Source: Melampsora larici-populina 98AG31
Taxonomy: Eukaryota; Basidiomycota; Pucciniomycetes; Pucciniales; Melampsoraceae
Length of the DNA: 64,000 bases
Direction of reading: 5' to 3'
NCBI RefSeq assembly: GCF_000204055.1
Contig: NW_006768814.1
Location: forward strand, 333,322-397,321
The translations under genes and the position numbers were made by a program. Positions 22,568 to 32,311 of the stretch are shown piece by piece. Numbering within the stretch: position 1 is the first letter of the stretch; the number at the start of each line of letters is the position of its first letter. The notes under the pieces are model-generated. The model had not been told where the DNA came from. It did not search any database and saw only the letters and a list, made by a program, of their open reading frames with translations.

Positions 22568-23107
22568 CCGTATGTAAGTCCGAGATCCTTTCAAACCCAC
22601 CCTGACGCAGATACAAAATGATATCCCTGCTTCTTTCTCCTACATATCCATTGCCTTCGACGACCATGGCGACCTTGTCAGTCGTCGGCCTGTTGTACCG
22701 CCTGGGATCCCTGTTTCCGGGCAGCATAGTACGGATACGCAGAGCAGCGGTTGGGTTATTCGCAATGATTTCACCCGCTCTCCGAAAGACTTGTGCATAG
22801 GGGTTGAACCGGTCGAAAAAGCACTGGAAAGCCTCCAAAATCCGTGTGTTAAGGTCCCTCCCCAACATCCTGGCACGACGCTGCGCTTCAGTCGTACCAC
22901 CTTCTCCTATCACATATATTTGCGCAAAACCGGGCTCTGCCTCCGTCATTGGCAAGAGGCCTCCAATCCGGTGCGACAACTCCCCCTGGATTCGAAATGT
23001 GTTGATCCCATAAGGCCCATCAACGGACCTGTCGATCCTTGCCCCGAGAGAGGTAAAGGATAGCGCGTTGTTATAAGATCTGATTAGATCACGGAAGTCT
23101 CGAGAGG
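22568..23107 (-). pseudogene. Helitron RepHel, Helitron-like N domain exon
   Basis: Encodes the conserved Helitron-like N-terminal domain (RDFRDLIRSYN ... DKVAMVVEG ... RDIILYLRQGG ... ISDLHT), normally followed directly by YLxLxYPxLFPWG, which is found at 11401 on the other side of the inner Gypsy. A GT-AG intron (23108-23169, 62 bp) precedes it and connects to the zinc-binding exon at 23170. No damage is seen in this piece itself. Confidence 0.9.
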
Positions 23108-23169
23108 CTAAGGTACAAACAAAGATTAGCAAATAATTGAACGTCGAAAGATGCACTAAGCTAACTTAC

Positions 23170-23357
23170 CCTTGTCACCGGAGGTGAGGAGGTGTTCTAA
23201 GAACCTTGGCACAGCACGTGATCCAGCAAATTGTACGGGTAAAGTCACACCTCCCTTATGGCAACATTCTAAGTAGGCATACGGCTTTGATTTTGTTGTA
23301 CCCTTCGGACGTTCCGAAACCCAATGTAACGCACGACAACCCTCACACTCGTCATTA
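23170..23357 (-). pseudogene. Helitron RepHel, N-terminal cysteine-rich exon
   Basis: Reads CEGCRALHWVSER and later YLECCHKGG, then VTLPVQF, the Cys-rich CxxCxALHW...CC..G pattern at the start of Helitron proteins. The upstream edge is the CACTA-type insertion at 23358. With one TTA copy the frame continues into 23999-24099 without a break. Confidence 0.9.
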
Positions 23358-23998
23358 CACTACACCAAATGTAATCTTTACCGGGCGGTAAAGAAAAGTA
23401 CTGACATAGAAAAGTCCTGAGGCAACAGGAAGAGAGCTAAAAATCTGAAAAAATATGCACCTTGTTCCTAGATGTTGGGGCGTCATGATGAGTATTTTTT
23501 TGTGTTTTACACACGGATATTGGTTAATGTACTAACAATAAAGGCTGAGAATCATCAAAAACCCACCTGTAACAATACCTGAAATTTGGCCCTTGATTTT
23601 GAAGACAGGATTTTGGAATCTTCAAACATCAATAGCTTTTGCACTCATTGAAAAGGTGAGCCTTTCCTTTACATTTTTCATTGAGACATCACATCTGTAG
23701 CTGGTCTACAAAAGATCCTACAGAGCTATTCATGCAGAACTGTTTGAACATATGNNNNNNNNNNNNNNNNNNNNNNNNNNNNNNNNNNNNNNNNNNNNNN
23801 NNNNNNNNNNNNNNNNNNNNNNNNNNNNNNNNNNNNNNNNNNNNNNNNNNNNNNAAAAATACTCATCATGACGCCCCAACATCTAGGAACAAGGTGCATA
23901 TTTTTTCAGGTTTTTAGCTCTCTTCCGGTTACTCAGGATTTTTCTATGTCAGTAGTTTTCTTTACCGCCCGGTAAAGATTACATTTGGTGTAGTGTTA
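23355..23998. mobile_element. CACTA-type foldback element in Helitron, with TTA duplications
   Basis: Element 23358-23995 starts CACTACACC and ends GGTGTAGTG, flanked by TTA (23355-23357, 23996-23998). Terminal inverted repeats run about 140 bp (23358-23500 against 23855-23995). No transposase is seen inside. A 3-bp duplication and CACTA ends fit the CMC/EnSpm superfamily, so it is probably a non-autonomous relative of elements such as the one at 51536. A 100-N gap (23755-23854) ends exactly where the right arm begins. Confidence 0.85.
23755..23854. other. Assembly gap (100 N)
   Basis: A run of exactly 100 N, a conventional gap of unknown size, lying between the arms of the inverted repeat. 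Confidence 0.99.
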
Positions 23999-24099
23999 CA
24001 GGGTCCAACATAATGTGGAATTTCTGCGGCGAAGCGTTTCACGATGCCTGCCTCGTTATTTTCGCGTTCGTGTCGAACGGCCGGGCCAAAGTTGACCAT
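23999..24099 (-). pseudogene. Helitron RepHel, first coding segment
   Basis: Starts at ATG 24099 (MVNFGPAVRHEREN) and runs 33 codons plus two bases to the foldback element, in phase with 23357. The start is chosen because the same frame is closed just upstream; an earlier exon cannot be excluded. Confidence 0.7.
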
Positions 24100-24103
24100 A
24101 TTT

Positions 24104-24250
24104 CAATCTTCAAAGAATAGACGGCCCAATTGTTTGAGGGAATTGTCAAAAGAGTAGCCGCGGACGATTGTTCTGGAAGGATTTCCTGCGCCTTGATTTT
24201 GCAAGTCTATTCGAGCGGCAGCGTAATTTGACAGACCAATTCGACGCAAA
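24104..24250 (-). other. Coding-like segment ending just before RepHel start
   Basis: An open stretch of about 48 codons (AAARIDLQNQGAGNPSRTIV) ends in TGA a few bases upstream of the RepHel ATG. It looks like a last exon, but its upstream exon is unresolved. A second coding-like frame lies at 24460-24693 and contains CAICRTMLC. They may belong to one small Helitron gene. No family recognised. Confidence 0.35.
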
Positions 24251-24706
24251 GTTATGATACGTGCTACTCATAATTCCACAGCTTCGGAAAACTGGAAGCA
24301 CCAGGCGCACTTGCCCAAGCTCCATCGCGACAGGCACCCCGAGTACAACAAATTCAGCACGTTTCAGCTATCGATCCATACATAATATGGTCTTTCTCGA
24401 ATAAGAGTACATCATTCCAGGCATACACCGTCAAATTACTCGTACCACAATGTGATTACTCAGCGAACATGTACGATGCCACAACGGAGACCTGATGGGT
24501 CAAGTTGAAATCGTCGAGGTACACCAATGTAAAGAATAGCTGGCAAACGTCGATCATGGCCGCACAAAGTCAAAAGACAAGACCTGACATAAAATCTATG
24601 ACATAACATAGTACGGCAAATGGCACACTGCCCAATCACGGACACGCCCCGGTTTCCTTCAATCTCAATCTGAATGCTCCGCAACAATGTCAATGGCTTG
24701 TAACCC

Positions 24707-25596
24707 TCACTTTGAAACGGCCAATAGTGATTTAATAAATCCTAGGATGACCTCCCACAGTCCAGCTCCTGTCAGCGGTGGCAACCAAGCGGCAATCTGA
24801 AAGCTGTACGGTTCCGTTAACTTCATTCACTGAGAGAAGCTCGAGGGAAACCTACAAACCTTGACCGTCCAAGTACCTTCATGGTACGCCGCCGTGTTGC
24901 CAAAAAAATCGACAATATTCCCAACGTCGACAATAGTCAAATCTAAGCGACACAGTAGTTCCACGTCACAACTATACTGAGCAACGAATTCGACATAACA
25001 CAGATCCTGCATTGGGTTTCGACGTTAATACATATGCGCAGCACACCGACATTGGACAGTTCTGTGGCTTACCGCGTCATCCCAATCTCTATGCATTACG
25101 GTAAATATCAAGTCGTTTGCGTCGTAGGAATTGTCATGCCAATGCCTGAAGGAGATTACTCTGCCGCGGCTCCTTACCGCGATAGAATTTGCCAGCGTGG
25201 TGAAACTTGGTCTCAACCCATCGAGCTCAATAGTACAAGCCTTGTCTGCATATAGGACTGAGCCCGATGGCCGAGGTCCCCCAATCACTGACCCCTCCAC
25301 CCGGTAATATTGGGCAGCTCGTAGAGTTGGATTGCAGGCCTCCTCTGCAATACGCATATTCACAACCATTAACTCACCCCTTCCCACTACCGCCTGAGTT
25401 GCAAAAAAGTTCTGAGGTCTTGCGTCAGCAGACTCGTGCTCAGTCTGTAACAAAGCATATCCATTAGTGTATGCCCTCTTGAAGCCTGGGACGATGTGGC
25501 GCCACCAACCTTGGTTGTCAGTGCAAACACGCCATTGAACCGCATTTCACAGGAACCACGCATAGTCGAATTTATACAACGCAAGTTTGAAGCCAT
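24707..25596 (-). CDS. Spliced gene of unknown function in Helitron (gene A)
   Basis: Three exons fit with matching phases. Exon 3 is 24707-24796 (ends TGA), exon 2 is 24860-25006, and exon 1 ends at 25073; its frame is open up to 25546. Introns are GTAAGC...GCAG and GTTTGT...TCAG. The start is unresolved: an ATG at 25596 joined by a very short (47-bp) intron would work, otherwise the first in-frame Met is in NMRIAEEA. The protein is about 240 aa, with a conserved-looking stretch WWRHIVPGFKRAYTNGYALL and a Trp/Leu-rich end (AAWLPPLTGAGLWEVILGF). No domain recognised. It lies upstream of RepHel on the same strand inside the Helitron, so it may be an accessory or captured gene. Confidence 0.5.
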
Positions 25597-25599
25597 GTG

Positions 25600-26325
25600 T
25601 ACGGTTGATTATCGAAAAGAATGTGATTTAGCAAATGATTGCGATGGATGGTCACGTAGATTTTGAAATATTTAAAATTTTAATTGTTGTAAAGTGATTG
25701 TAAATGAAAGGTCATTCATGAGTTCGCCGCGCAATGAGAGGTTTATAACCTATGGAGACCCCGCTGCTAAGCAGAAGAGACACGTCGAAAAAATCTGATG
25801 CTCCACCACACCCTGGCCATGAAGGCCTCGGTGGAGATGCCTGGCAAATTGCAGCCACGTTGCCAATTGCCAGGGTCTTGACCCACAGTTTCACGGACGT
25901 GTTGCAGCCACGACCCTATCATCAAACATTTTGGGGCACCATTCCTTCGCTCATGGTTCGATATATGAAAATCGATGGACCATAGCCCAGGGTCCGCCTG
26001 CGAGCGATATTTCCGATGCGAATGTCAGACATCGGCGTCTGTAACGAATGGAAAGCAAACCGTGGAAGCTGGGTGAAATACACAGCGATGATTGTAACGA
26101 AGCCTCGAAGCAATAACTCGGCAAACGAACAATCTTTTCTTTAACTCATTAAGACATGCGGGGGATCGAACGCTACAAAAAACCCCAAAATAAGACGAAG
26201 ACAAATAGCAGAAAATGAATGGACAAGCAGTAGAAGATCTGTCTCGTAGAACACATTCATTCAAACATTTTAACAAAACTTGTATTAAGCATAGCTGGGA
26301 CATTTCAAAAGTAATGGTTAATCCA
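25600..26325. other. Helitron interior, no gene seen
   Basis: Short frames on both strands lack splice signals, domains or coding texture. I see nothing firm between genes A and B. Confidence 0.4.
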
Positions 26326-27727
26326 TCATAGTTTACGACGTTTGCCCTCCTGGAGCCTGGTGGAGCCGCTTGGACCTGCTACCATGGCATCCGCCGTCGG
26401 GTTTACATTCTCATCGGTGGCTGCATTTGCGACCTGTTGCAAATAGGAGGCTAGCGCAGCGTGGTCTTCAGCCGTAGGCTTAGGCATCGGTTCCACGGCT
26501 CCAGAGGCATGTAACGCGGAGGGGCTGACGCAATGCAACTCAGTAAAAGTCAGTGTTGCTCATAATGCAGGTAGAGATGCGCATTCAGGTACAGAGGAGG
26601 AATTTGTACCTCGAAAATGTTGCCATTGTGAGGCTCGTGTTTGATATTGACGCAGGCGTAGGGGAGCTATCTGGTCCACTCACGGTGGTCTCGGTGGCGC
26701 TTTAGGGAGAACGTATTAGTATGGGGTGGGTTATGCAACTGAGTGAAACTGGGTAGACTTACCGTGCCAATCTAACCCTGCCACCTTTGGTCATCCGGGT
26801 CGCAGTGGGAGTCGCGAGGGTGGCACCCGCCCTGATACTCTCATGGCCAGTAGCGACCGAGATCGAATACACCTAGTGAGGGCATAGCATGAGAATCAGA
26901 TCATAGGACCACAGAATAGGCAAGGGGGACTGACCTCAACTTGAAAAGTATAACTCTTGACCTCCCTGCCACCGACGATGTTGGATTGAATATGCTTGCC
27001 TGCAATGTAACCATGTACACTCGTTTCTTTGCCGATTTGAATGATATTGAGAGCTTTGACGAGGTTTTGAACTGGCCGGCACCAATACTCCAGTAGAAAC
27101 TCGCAGAGTTTTCCAGTCTAGGAGGTAACAAACAACGAAAACAGGGATAGGAACACAGAGATTAGTCACGATCATCACGCCGTCAACGCAAGCAGAGTGC
27201 ACCTACCATGGGGTTGTAGTCAGTGTGGCGCATCAAGAAGACACACGTAGGTTTACCCTCGTGGGCCTCTTCTTGCACCACCCGCTTGCTGACCACGATG
27301 CCAATCGAGTTGAGAGATACGTTGTTGGTCAAGCAACCGGAAAAGGTGTCCGCGTCACCGGCAGGGATGTGGTGACTGAGTTCCGTCACAATGCGAGGGA
27401 TAGGCTCTCCATTCAACGGTAGGAATTTCCCTGAAGTGTAATGCATGTTTCCGACAGCCAGACCGATGCCTTGAGCTGCATAGTAAGTGATGAAAAGCTC
27501 GTGCTCTAGAGGAGAACTGCCGTTGATACCAGCACAGTTTATTCCAGATGTGACAGACCGAAACCCGTACGCGGCGTTGACGGTGGTTGGAACCTAGAAA
27601 TCAAACGTCAATGGAATATGACACCTTGGTTGACCTGAAAGTAACAACGACGACTAACTTGGGCGTGTACCTCAAAGATGGAAGAGACATAGGCTGGCTG
27701 AGATCGGCGATTTACTCCCAAAGACAT
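26326..27727 (-). CDS. Spliced gene of unknown function in Helitron (gene B)
   Basis: Six exons with consistent phases: 27671-27727, 27207-27593, 26935-27117, 26763-26872, 26684-26699 (16 bp) and 26326-26538, giving 321 aa from an ATG at 27727. The introns are short GT-AG; the donor of the last is GTGAGT. The body (ELFITYYAAQGIGLAVGNM, then HGYIAGKHIQS and KSYTFQVEVYSISVATG) alternates strands in a way that could be an OB fold like single-strand-binding proteins carried by other Helitrons, but this is a weak guess. The C-terminus is Pro/Ala/Thr-rich and ends GKRRKL, a possible nuclear signal. It has no visible damage, although RepHel in the same element is dead. The micro-exon is the least certain part. 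Confidence 0.55.
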
Positions 27728-28105
27728 ACTTAAAGATAGTAGATGATCAAAAGGTAATGAAGGGGGGGGACACGGCAGACAGATGAGTGTCACCCAATAG
27801 AACACAGGAGCTTATATACGTCAAAAATGGCATTCGCACCTTTACTCTGCCTTCACCGGAGGACGCACACAAACAACTCGCACCAAATAGCATACGAAAA
27901 GCACGCCACCGACCTGTCCAGATGACTGGAGGTGTTTAAAGTAAGTGGTGCAAGGAATGTGTTCCGTTCCTTCACAGTGTATGTGACGATAGCGGGAAGG
28001 TATTAACGCAAGGAGCACACGCAGGAATGCATCTTGGAGGTGCTGAGCTTATCTTGGAAGCAACCACAGCAGATCGAGCACCGCAACTGTTACGTAACGG
28101 GGAGA

Positions 28106-28285
28106 GTATAGCCATGAAACATATATAGTCAGGAATGTACCGCACTGACAACGGCGGCCTAACCTCACCTCGGGTGCAACCACAATCATGTCGACCGTCC
28201 GAGTTGCCCTGGGACGTGTATAGCCATGAAACAGAGGAGTCCATGGCTTCTTAGGCTTACTCTGTGACGTGTATAGCCATGAAAC
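28106..28285. repeat. Three copies of GTATAGCCATGAAAC near Helitron 5' end
   Basis: Copies at 28106, 28218 and 28271; the last two share the longer GACGTGTATAGCCATGAAAC. Direct, irregular spacing, within 270 bp of the element end. They could be binding sites for a transposition protein or promoter elements. Confidence 0.6.
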
Positions 28286-28369
28286 ATACATATTTATGGG
28301 TCTTGATGGCTTGTGTGTCAAGGAAACATTCGGCTCGGCACTTTTTTTACAAGAAACCCATGTTGTCTT

Positions 28370-28380
28370 ATTGTAGGTAA
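28370..28380. repeat. 11-bp direct repeat at Helitron 5' junction
   Basis: ATTGTAGGTAA, identical to 5489-5499. Confidence 0.85.
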
Positions 28381-28824
28381 TTTTGAAACTATTTCGGAAT
28401 CAGGCATTCCATATGAATCCTGAAGTACGTCTAGTTCTTCGATGAAGTCAACCCAATCCTCTTCTGGCTTTCCACTATACTTCAGGTAGTTATCTACCTT
28501 CGGATAGTTCCTAGCGCTAGTATATTGTTGGGCAGATATCTCCACAATATCTGAAGTAGCTTTGTACGCGTCTGTTGCATGATTTACACCACGATTTCCT
28601 GTGGTCCTCAACTCAGCTTCACTTACACCTTGAGTACTCTCCACAAGTATCTTCTCCGTTACTAACTTCTCTTGTTCAGACTGTAGTCTAGATATATTCC
28701 GAGACACATTGTCAATATGTGTCTTCATATCCTGAAATTGACGCGTAAAATCAATTTTCAATTCTCTGATACTTTGTCTCTCATTGTCACGATTCAGAGT
28801 CAATTGTTCCATGGCTTCACACAT
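28370..28824 (-). pseudogene. Gag N-terminal part of outer Gypsy
   Basis: Frame from ATG 28824 (MCEAMEQLTLNRDNERQ) with a coiled-coil region and the start of the capsid-type gag (YPKVDNYLKYSGKPEEDWVD) up to SKLPTI, where the Helitron begins. The frame is also open upstream to about 28898 without another ATG. The rest of gag (LKGVAYTWFK) resumes at 5499 in the same phase. Gag packages element RNA. It is a broken half-gene here. Confidence 0.85.
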
Positions 28825-28890
28825 GTTCGATGTGTCCCTGGTCAATTCCTCTGAAGCCGTTGTGGAAATCAAAATGTCAGAAGGGTTCAA

Positions 28891-30919
28891 TTTATAATCT
28901 TACAAAACATCTACAGTCTAAATCTCTTTTAAGGACTACACCTGAGACTTTCTGGACTATCCAGGGATCTTGTCTCTCAGACTCTTTATTCAACACTCTC
29001 ATATTTGTTGTGATTACTTTTTCATCAAGACATGTACATTCATTTCAATATTCTAACTTACAACTAAATAAAAGAAGCCAATAGGAGGAAACATAATAGA
29101 CCAAGAGTCAATAAATTCAAGGTATCAATAGTTAACTAGATCCTAGAACAGAGCTTGATCAGGAATCAATAACAAAATAACAATAAAACAAGTGAACAGG
29201 ACTGTCTGAAGGTGGTAATAGGCTGGAAGCAATTCAGAATTGGTTAATAGGAATGTTATATCAAAGTGAACCTCACCTGAAGGAGATTAGGATGATCAAT
29301 CCGGGCTAATAGCTTAGAAACAAACTCTACAGTATGTACAAATAAGTTAAAGGCAGTCAGCAACCATCCAAAACTAGAGGAAAAAGAAATAACATACATA
29401 GAAGAGTTATCAAATTCAAAGGCTGAGATCGAAATGATTAACTGAACATGAGGATCGATTTTGGGGTATATACCTAGAAAAAACAATTAGAAAGTGTTAG
29501 TGGGATGTGAAAGATCAAAACAAATCAGAGATGAAAGTTTGAGGAGAAATTTTGAAGGTGGTGGTTAGAAAGAGGCTGGGATCGATTTGAATGGAGCCAC
29601 AGTCTTTAGAAGATGAATACAAGACTCACCTTAGTTCATACTTGAATCATATCTTCATCAAAGATCAAAATCGAAATTAGAAGATGATAGGAAGTTCGAT
29701 TTTTGAGGTTGATGTCCCAAGCTAAACTAGATTAAGATCAGGTCTCGAGATCGAAATTGGATAGAGTATGTTGAAGATGGTATTGATAAGAGGTTCGATT
29801 TTGGGGGACAATCCCTATAATGAGATAATTGAAGATGGAAATCAGAGCTGGAGATCGAAATTAGATAGAAATCAATCTTAGAAGATGAACAATGTAAGAA
29901 AACAAATAAGAGAAGAATTGAAAGGTACTTACATATTAACATGAATGATAAAACAACTTGGAGAATGATCGGTTGGAGTAAAAACAGGTTGGGGTTGAGA
30001 TGTGAATGATCGAGTTTTTGGGATTGAGGAAAGGTATAAAGAGGGCTTCACTTGAGAGGAGGAAAAGAAAAAAAATCATCAATCCATCAGTTTTATGTGT
30101 GTGTGTTTGCGTGTGTGTCTTGAGAGTGTTTTCTTCTTTTCTTTTAAAGTATCAGGTGTTATCGAGTGTTCTTTTTATTAGCGTCTTGTTTGTGTTGTGT
30201 GTTTGAAGTTTAAAGTCCTAAAAGTTATTGAATGAGAGTATAATGTTTTTAGTTAGTAGTGAACTTCTTTGATAACAGAGACAAAGAAAAGTAATCCTAC
30301 CTTGAGTCTAATTGTTATCAGGTGTTATTGTGTGCTTTCTTTCTTTTTTTTGCTGAGCTCGGTGATTGAAGTCTATAGTCTTATTTTTATTTAATTATTA
30401 TATTTTATTACCTCAAAAATCGAAATTTGGCCCCGAGTCCAAGTACTATACCTTCCGGATAAAACCCCACCACCGACAAAGCCTCTTCCCCCTCTTTACT
30501 ACCGTAATTGCACTTGTGTGTGATTTACATCAAGTTTCGCCAAACCTGCCTCTTGATCCAAGTCGAGGCCAGGTCAAGTCAGGTTCGGGAATTTATTCCA
30601 GTCCTGTACAGCTGTGTTACACCAGCGTAACATTCAACAATCAACCGCAATTCACATATCCTTGCATTACCACCTTGTGTAGGGTGGTGTGTAGTATTAT
30701 TAGACTCCGCCAAACGCTGCGCATCCAAGCGTGTGGTGTAAACTAGGTTTCAGAAAACCTTAAAAAGACAAAGAAGTAAAATTGAGAAGCCTCATCTTAA
30801 AACTCGAAATCTTTTTTGAAGGACGAGGGCAGCTTTGCAGCACCTGTAGTTTCATCCGCTCTCACAAGTGGTGATTCTTCCCCTCTCCGGCTCAGCCTAC
30901 GCTACACTGCGTAGGAGTT
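28891..30919. other. Outer element interior, no gene recognised
   Basis: About 2 kb between the two gag-side frames. It has degenerate repeated phrases (GATCGAAATTAGA-like units between about 29660 and 29880) and a pair of similar segments with TATCAGGTGTTAT at about 30149 and 30317. A short TG/GT-rich run lies at 30094-30120, and a small hairpin (CCTACGC...GCGTAGG) at about 30896-30915. It may be a long leader, or another decayed insertion. Confidence 0.4.
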
Positions 30920-32311
30920 CTACACTGTGCTCGTTATGTGCATTAGCTGTGCGATGGCCTGTTGGTCCCTTCCATGCTGTTCTAATGCTTGTTCAAACAC
31001 TTCTAGTTTACTATCTAGTACTTCATTTATTTCCACGACATTGTCGATTAACTCTTGTACTGATAACATCTCGTTTCTCATTAACTCAATGCTTTCGGAT
31101 TGAATCAACATTCTATCTTTACAAAATGTGATTCCCTCAGCTTGGGCTTTTAATTGACCATTAATTGTCCCAAAATTCACTCGCATGACTGTTTCCAGCT
31201 CCACTAGCTTTGTAAGCATAGTATTATTGCTCGGTAAAGACAGTGAAGCTATATTACTAGTACCATTATGACCCCTCGACCCAACTTTTACATTAAGGGG
31301 ACTACTTGTAGTTATAGGATTCGATACAAGGGAAGCAGGAACAATACCCGGTATAGCTTTAGAAGCAGCAACAGGTATTACAGAAACGGCAGATGGTGTA
31401 GAGACAGCAGCAGGCCCAGTAGATGGCAGCAAGGAAGCGGAAGATACATGAGTAGATACATTTCCTTTCAAGCCTTTCTTACTAGCATCATTCCTTCCGG
31501 AACCTGAAAGTTCTCCTGACCCTCCACCATGACTTGCATGGACCCCGATGGCTGAGCTACCACCATCGTTCCTTTGGGGTGAGGGTACTGTGGGTTTAAC
31601 TGTATATGTTGAGGAACCATCTGTGGATTTATCGGGTGAGACGCCTTGCGTTTGTTTGGATAATTTTCCACCTGTCGTGGTTGACTCGACGGTATAAATC
31701 TGTTGTTTACCTTTTGAGTAAACGTCAAATTCGAGCGAGGCTTCACCTCCCTGATGGGGCGGTGCATCCCGAGGTAAGTTATCTCCGGGGACGGAGCCTT
31801 GAAGCTGACTAGTCGAACTTCCAGGTCCTCCACATGGCTTTTCAATTGGTGCACTTGCCGTTCGTACGCTTGGATCGTCTCCTTTAGGACCACGATTTGA
31901 GCGTCCTTGGGGTCGTTGCGTACGAACTTCAGATCTCAAAGGGTTTGTAAGCCTTCCCGATCTAAGTCCTGTGGTAATTGTTGGAGGTAAGTCAAACAGC
32001 CCTTTACCTCGCTTCGATACGACAGGATCACCTACTTCCATCGTCGTATTGGTAGCATTCACCGACGGGTCACCGTGAGTGTAGACTATGAGATTGCTTT
32101 GATCATCAACGATGGGGTTCGCTCCAACCGGAGCTTCTCCCGATGTCATAGCATCGGTCATTACCGTGTCTGTCGCGGAACTGTTGTTCACAACCGCCTT
32201 ACTACCCTTCTTACCACCTTTAGTGGTAATCACGGCCGCAGTAGCAAGAGCGGGTGGGTTGATCTCGTTGTTGGACATATTGTGTCTATCGAGATCAACG
32301 TCACCAGCCAT
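30920..32311 (-). CDS. 463-aa extra protein upstream of gag in outer Gypsy
   Basis: Open frame from ATG 32311, about 700 bp inside the 5' LTR. The N-terminal two thirds is Ser/Gly/Thr/Pro-rich and low complexity. The last 110 residues (LVELETVMRVNFGTINGQLK ... ELIDNVVEINEVLDSKLEVF) are heptad-like and likely coiled coil. No enzyme motif or zinc knuckle. It may be an extra gag-like structural protein of the element or a captured gene. Within it, 31468-31893 is also open in another frame with more protein-like composition, so the reading frame in that stretch is uncertain. Confidence 0.5.
   Translation of the reverse strand: MAGDVDLDRHNMSNNEINPPALATAAVITTKGGKKGSKAVVNNSSATDTVMTDAMTSGEAPVGANPIVDDQSNLIVYTHGDPSVNATNTTMEVGDPVVSKRGKGLFDLPPTITTGLRSGRLTNPLRSEVRTQRPQGRSNRGPKGDDPSVRTASAPIEKPCGGPGSSTSQLQGSVPGDNLPRDAPPHQGGEASLEFDVYSKGKQQIYTVESTTTGGKLSKQTQGVSPDKSTDGSSTYTVKPTVPSPQRNDGGSSAIGVHASHGGGSGELSGSGRNDASKKGLKGNVSTHVSSASLLPSTGPAAVSTPSAVSVIPVAASKAIPGIVPASLVSNPITTSSPLNVKVGSRGHNGTSNIASLSLPSNNTMLTKLVELETVMRVNFGTINGQLKAQAEGITFCKDRMLIQSESIELMRNEMLSVQELIDNVVEINEVLDSKLEVFEQALEQHGRDQQAIAQLMHITSTV
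31468..31893 (-). other. Overlapping 141-codon frame with coiled-coil character
   Basis: In a second minus-strand frame the same DNA reads KETIQAYERQVHQLKSHVED, a heptad pattern, then a Pro/Gln/Met-rich tail ending MMLVRKA. The overlying frame here is Ser/Gly-rich. This could be the original coding frame with two compensating shifts, an alternative exon, or chance. Confidence 0.4.

Larger units (their letters stand above)
5500..28369 (-). mobile_element. Helitron with passenger genes, inserted in outer gag
   Basis: The minus-strand 3' end reads a 5-bp-stem hairpin (GGCGG-CTGG-CCGCC, 5510-5523), six bases, then CTAG at 5500-5503: a textbook Helitron terminus. It encodes a rolling-circle replicase plus Pif1-type helicase (RepHel) in pieces between 7840 and 24099, an F-box-like gene downstream, and at least two spliced genes upstream (24707-27727). 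RepHel has a stop codon, a frameshift and two inserted elements, so this copy is dead and may have been moved in trans. A canonical TC start at the 28369 end is not obvious. The 11-bp flanking repeat is not expected of Helitrons. Without its own insertions it is about 11.1 kb. Confidence 0.85.

Noticed and set aside
28106..28285. CRISPR-like array
   Set aside because: Only three short copies with unequal spacing in a eukaryotic mobile element.
5500..28369. The 22.9-kb insert as a Mutator or other terminal-inverted-repeat element because of the 11-bp repeat
   Set aside because: The ends share only a few bases in inverted order, no such transposase is present, and the 3' end is a Helitron end with RepHel inside.
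30094..30125. TG-rich microsatellite
   Set aside because: Short and imperfect; nothing links it to function.
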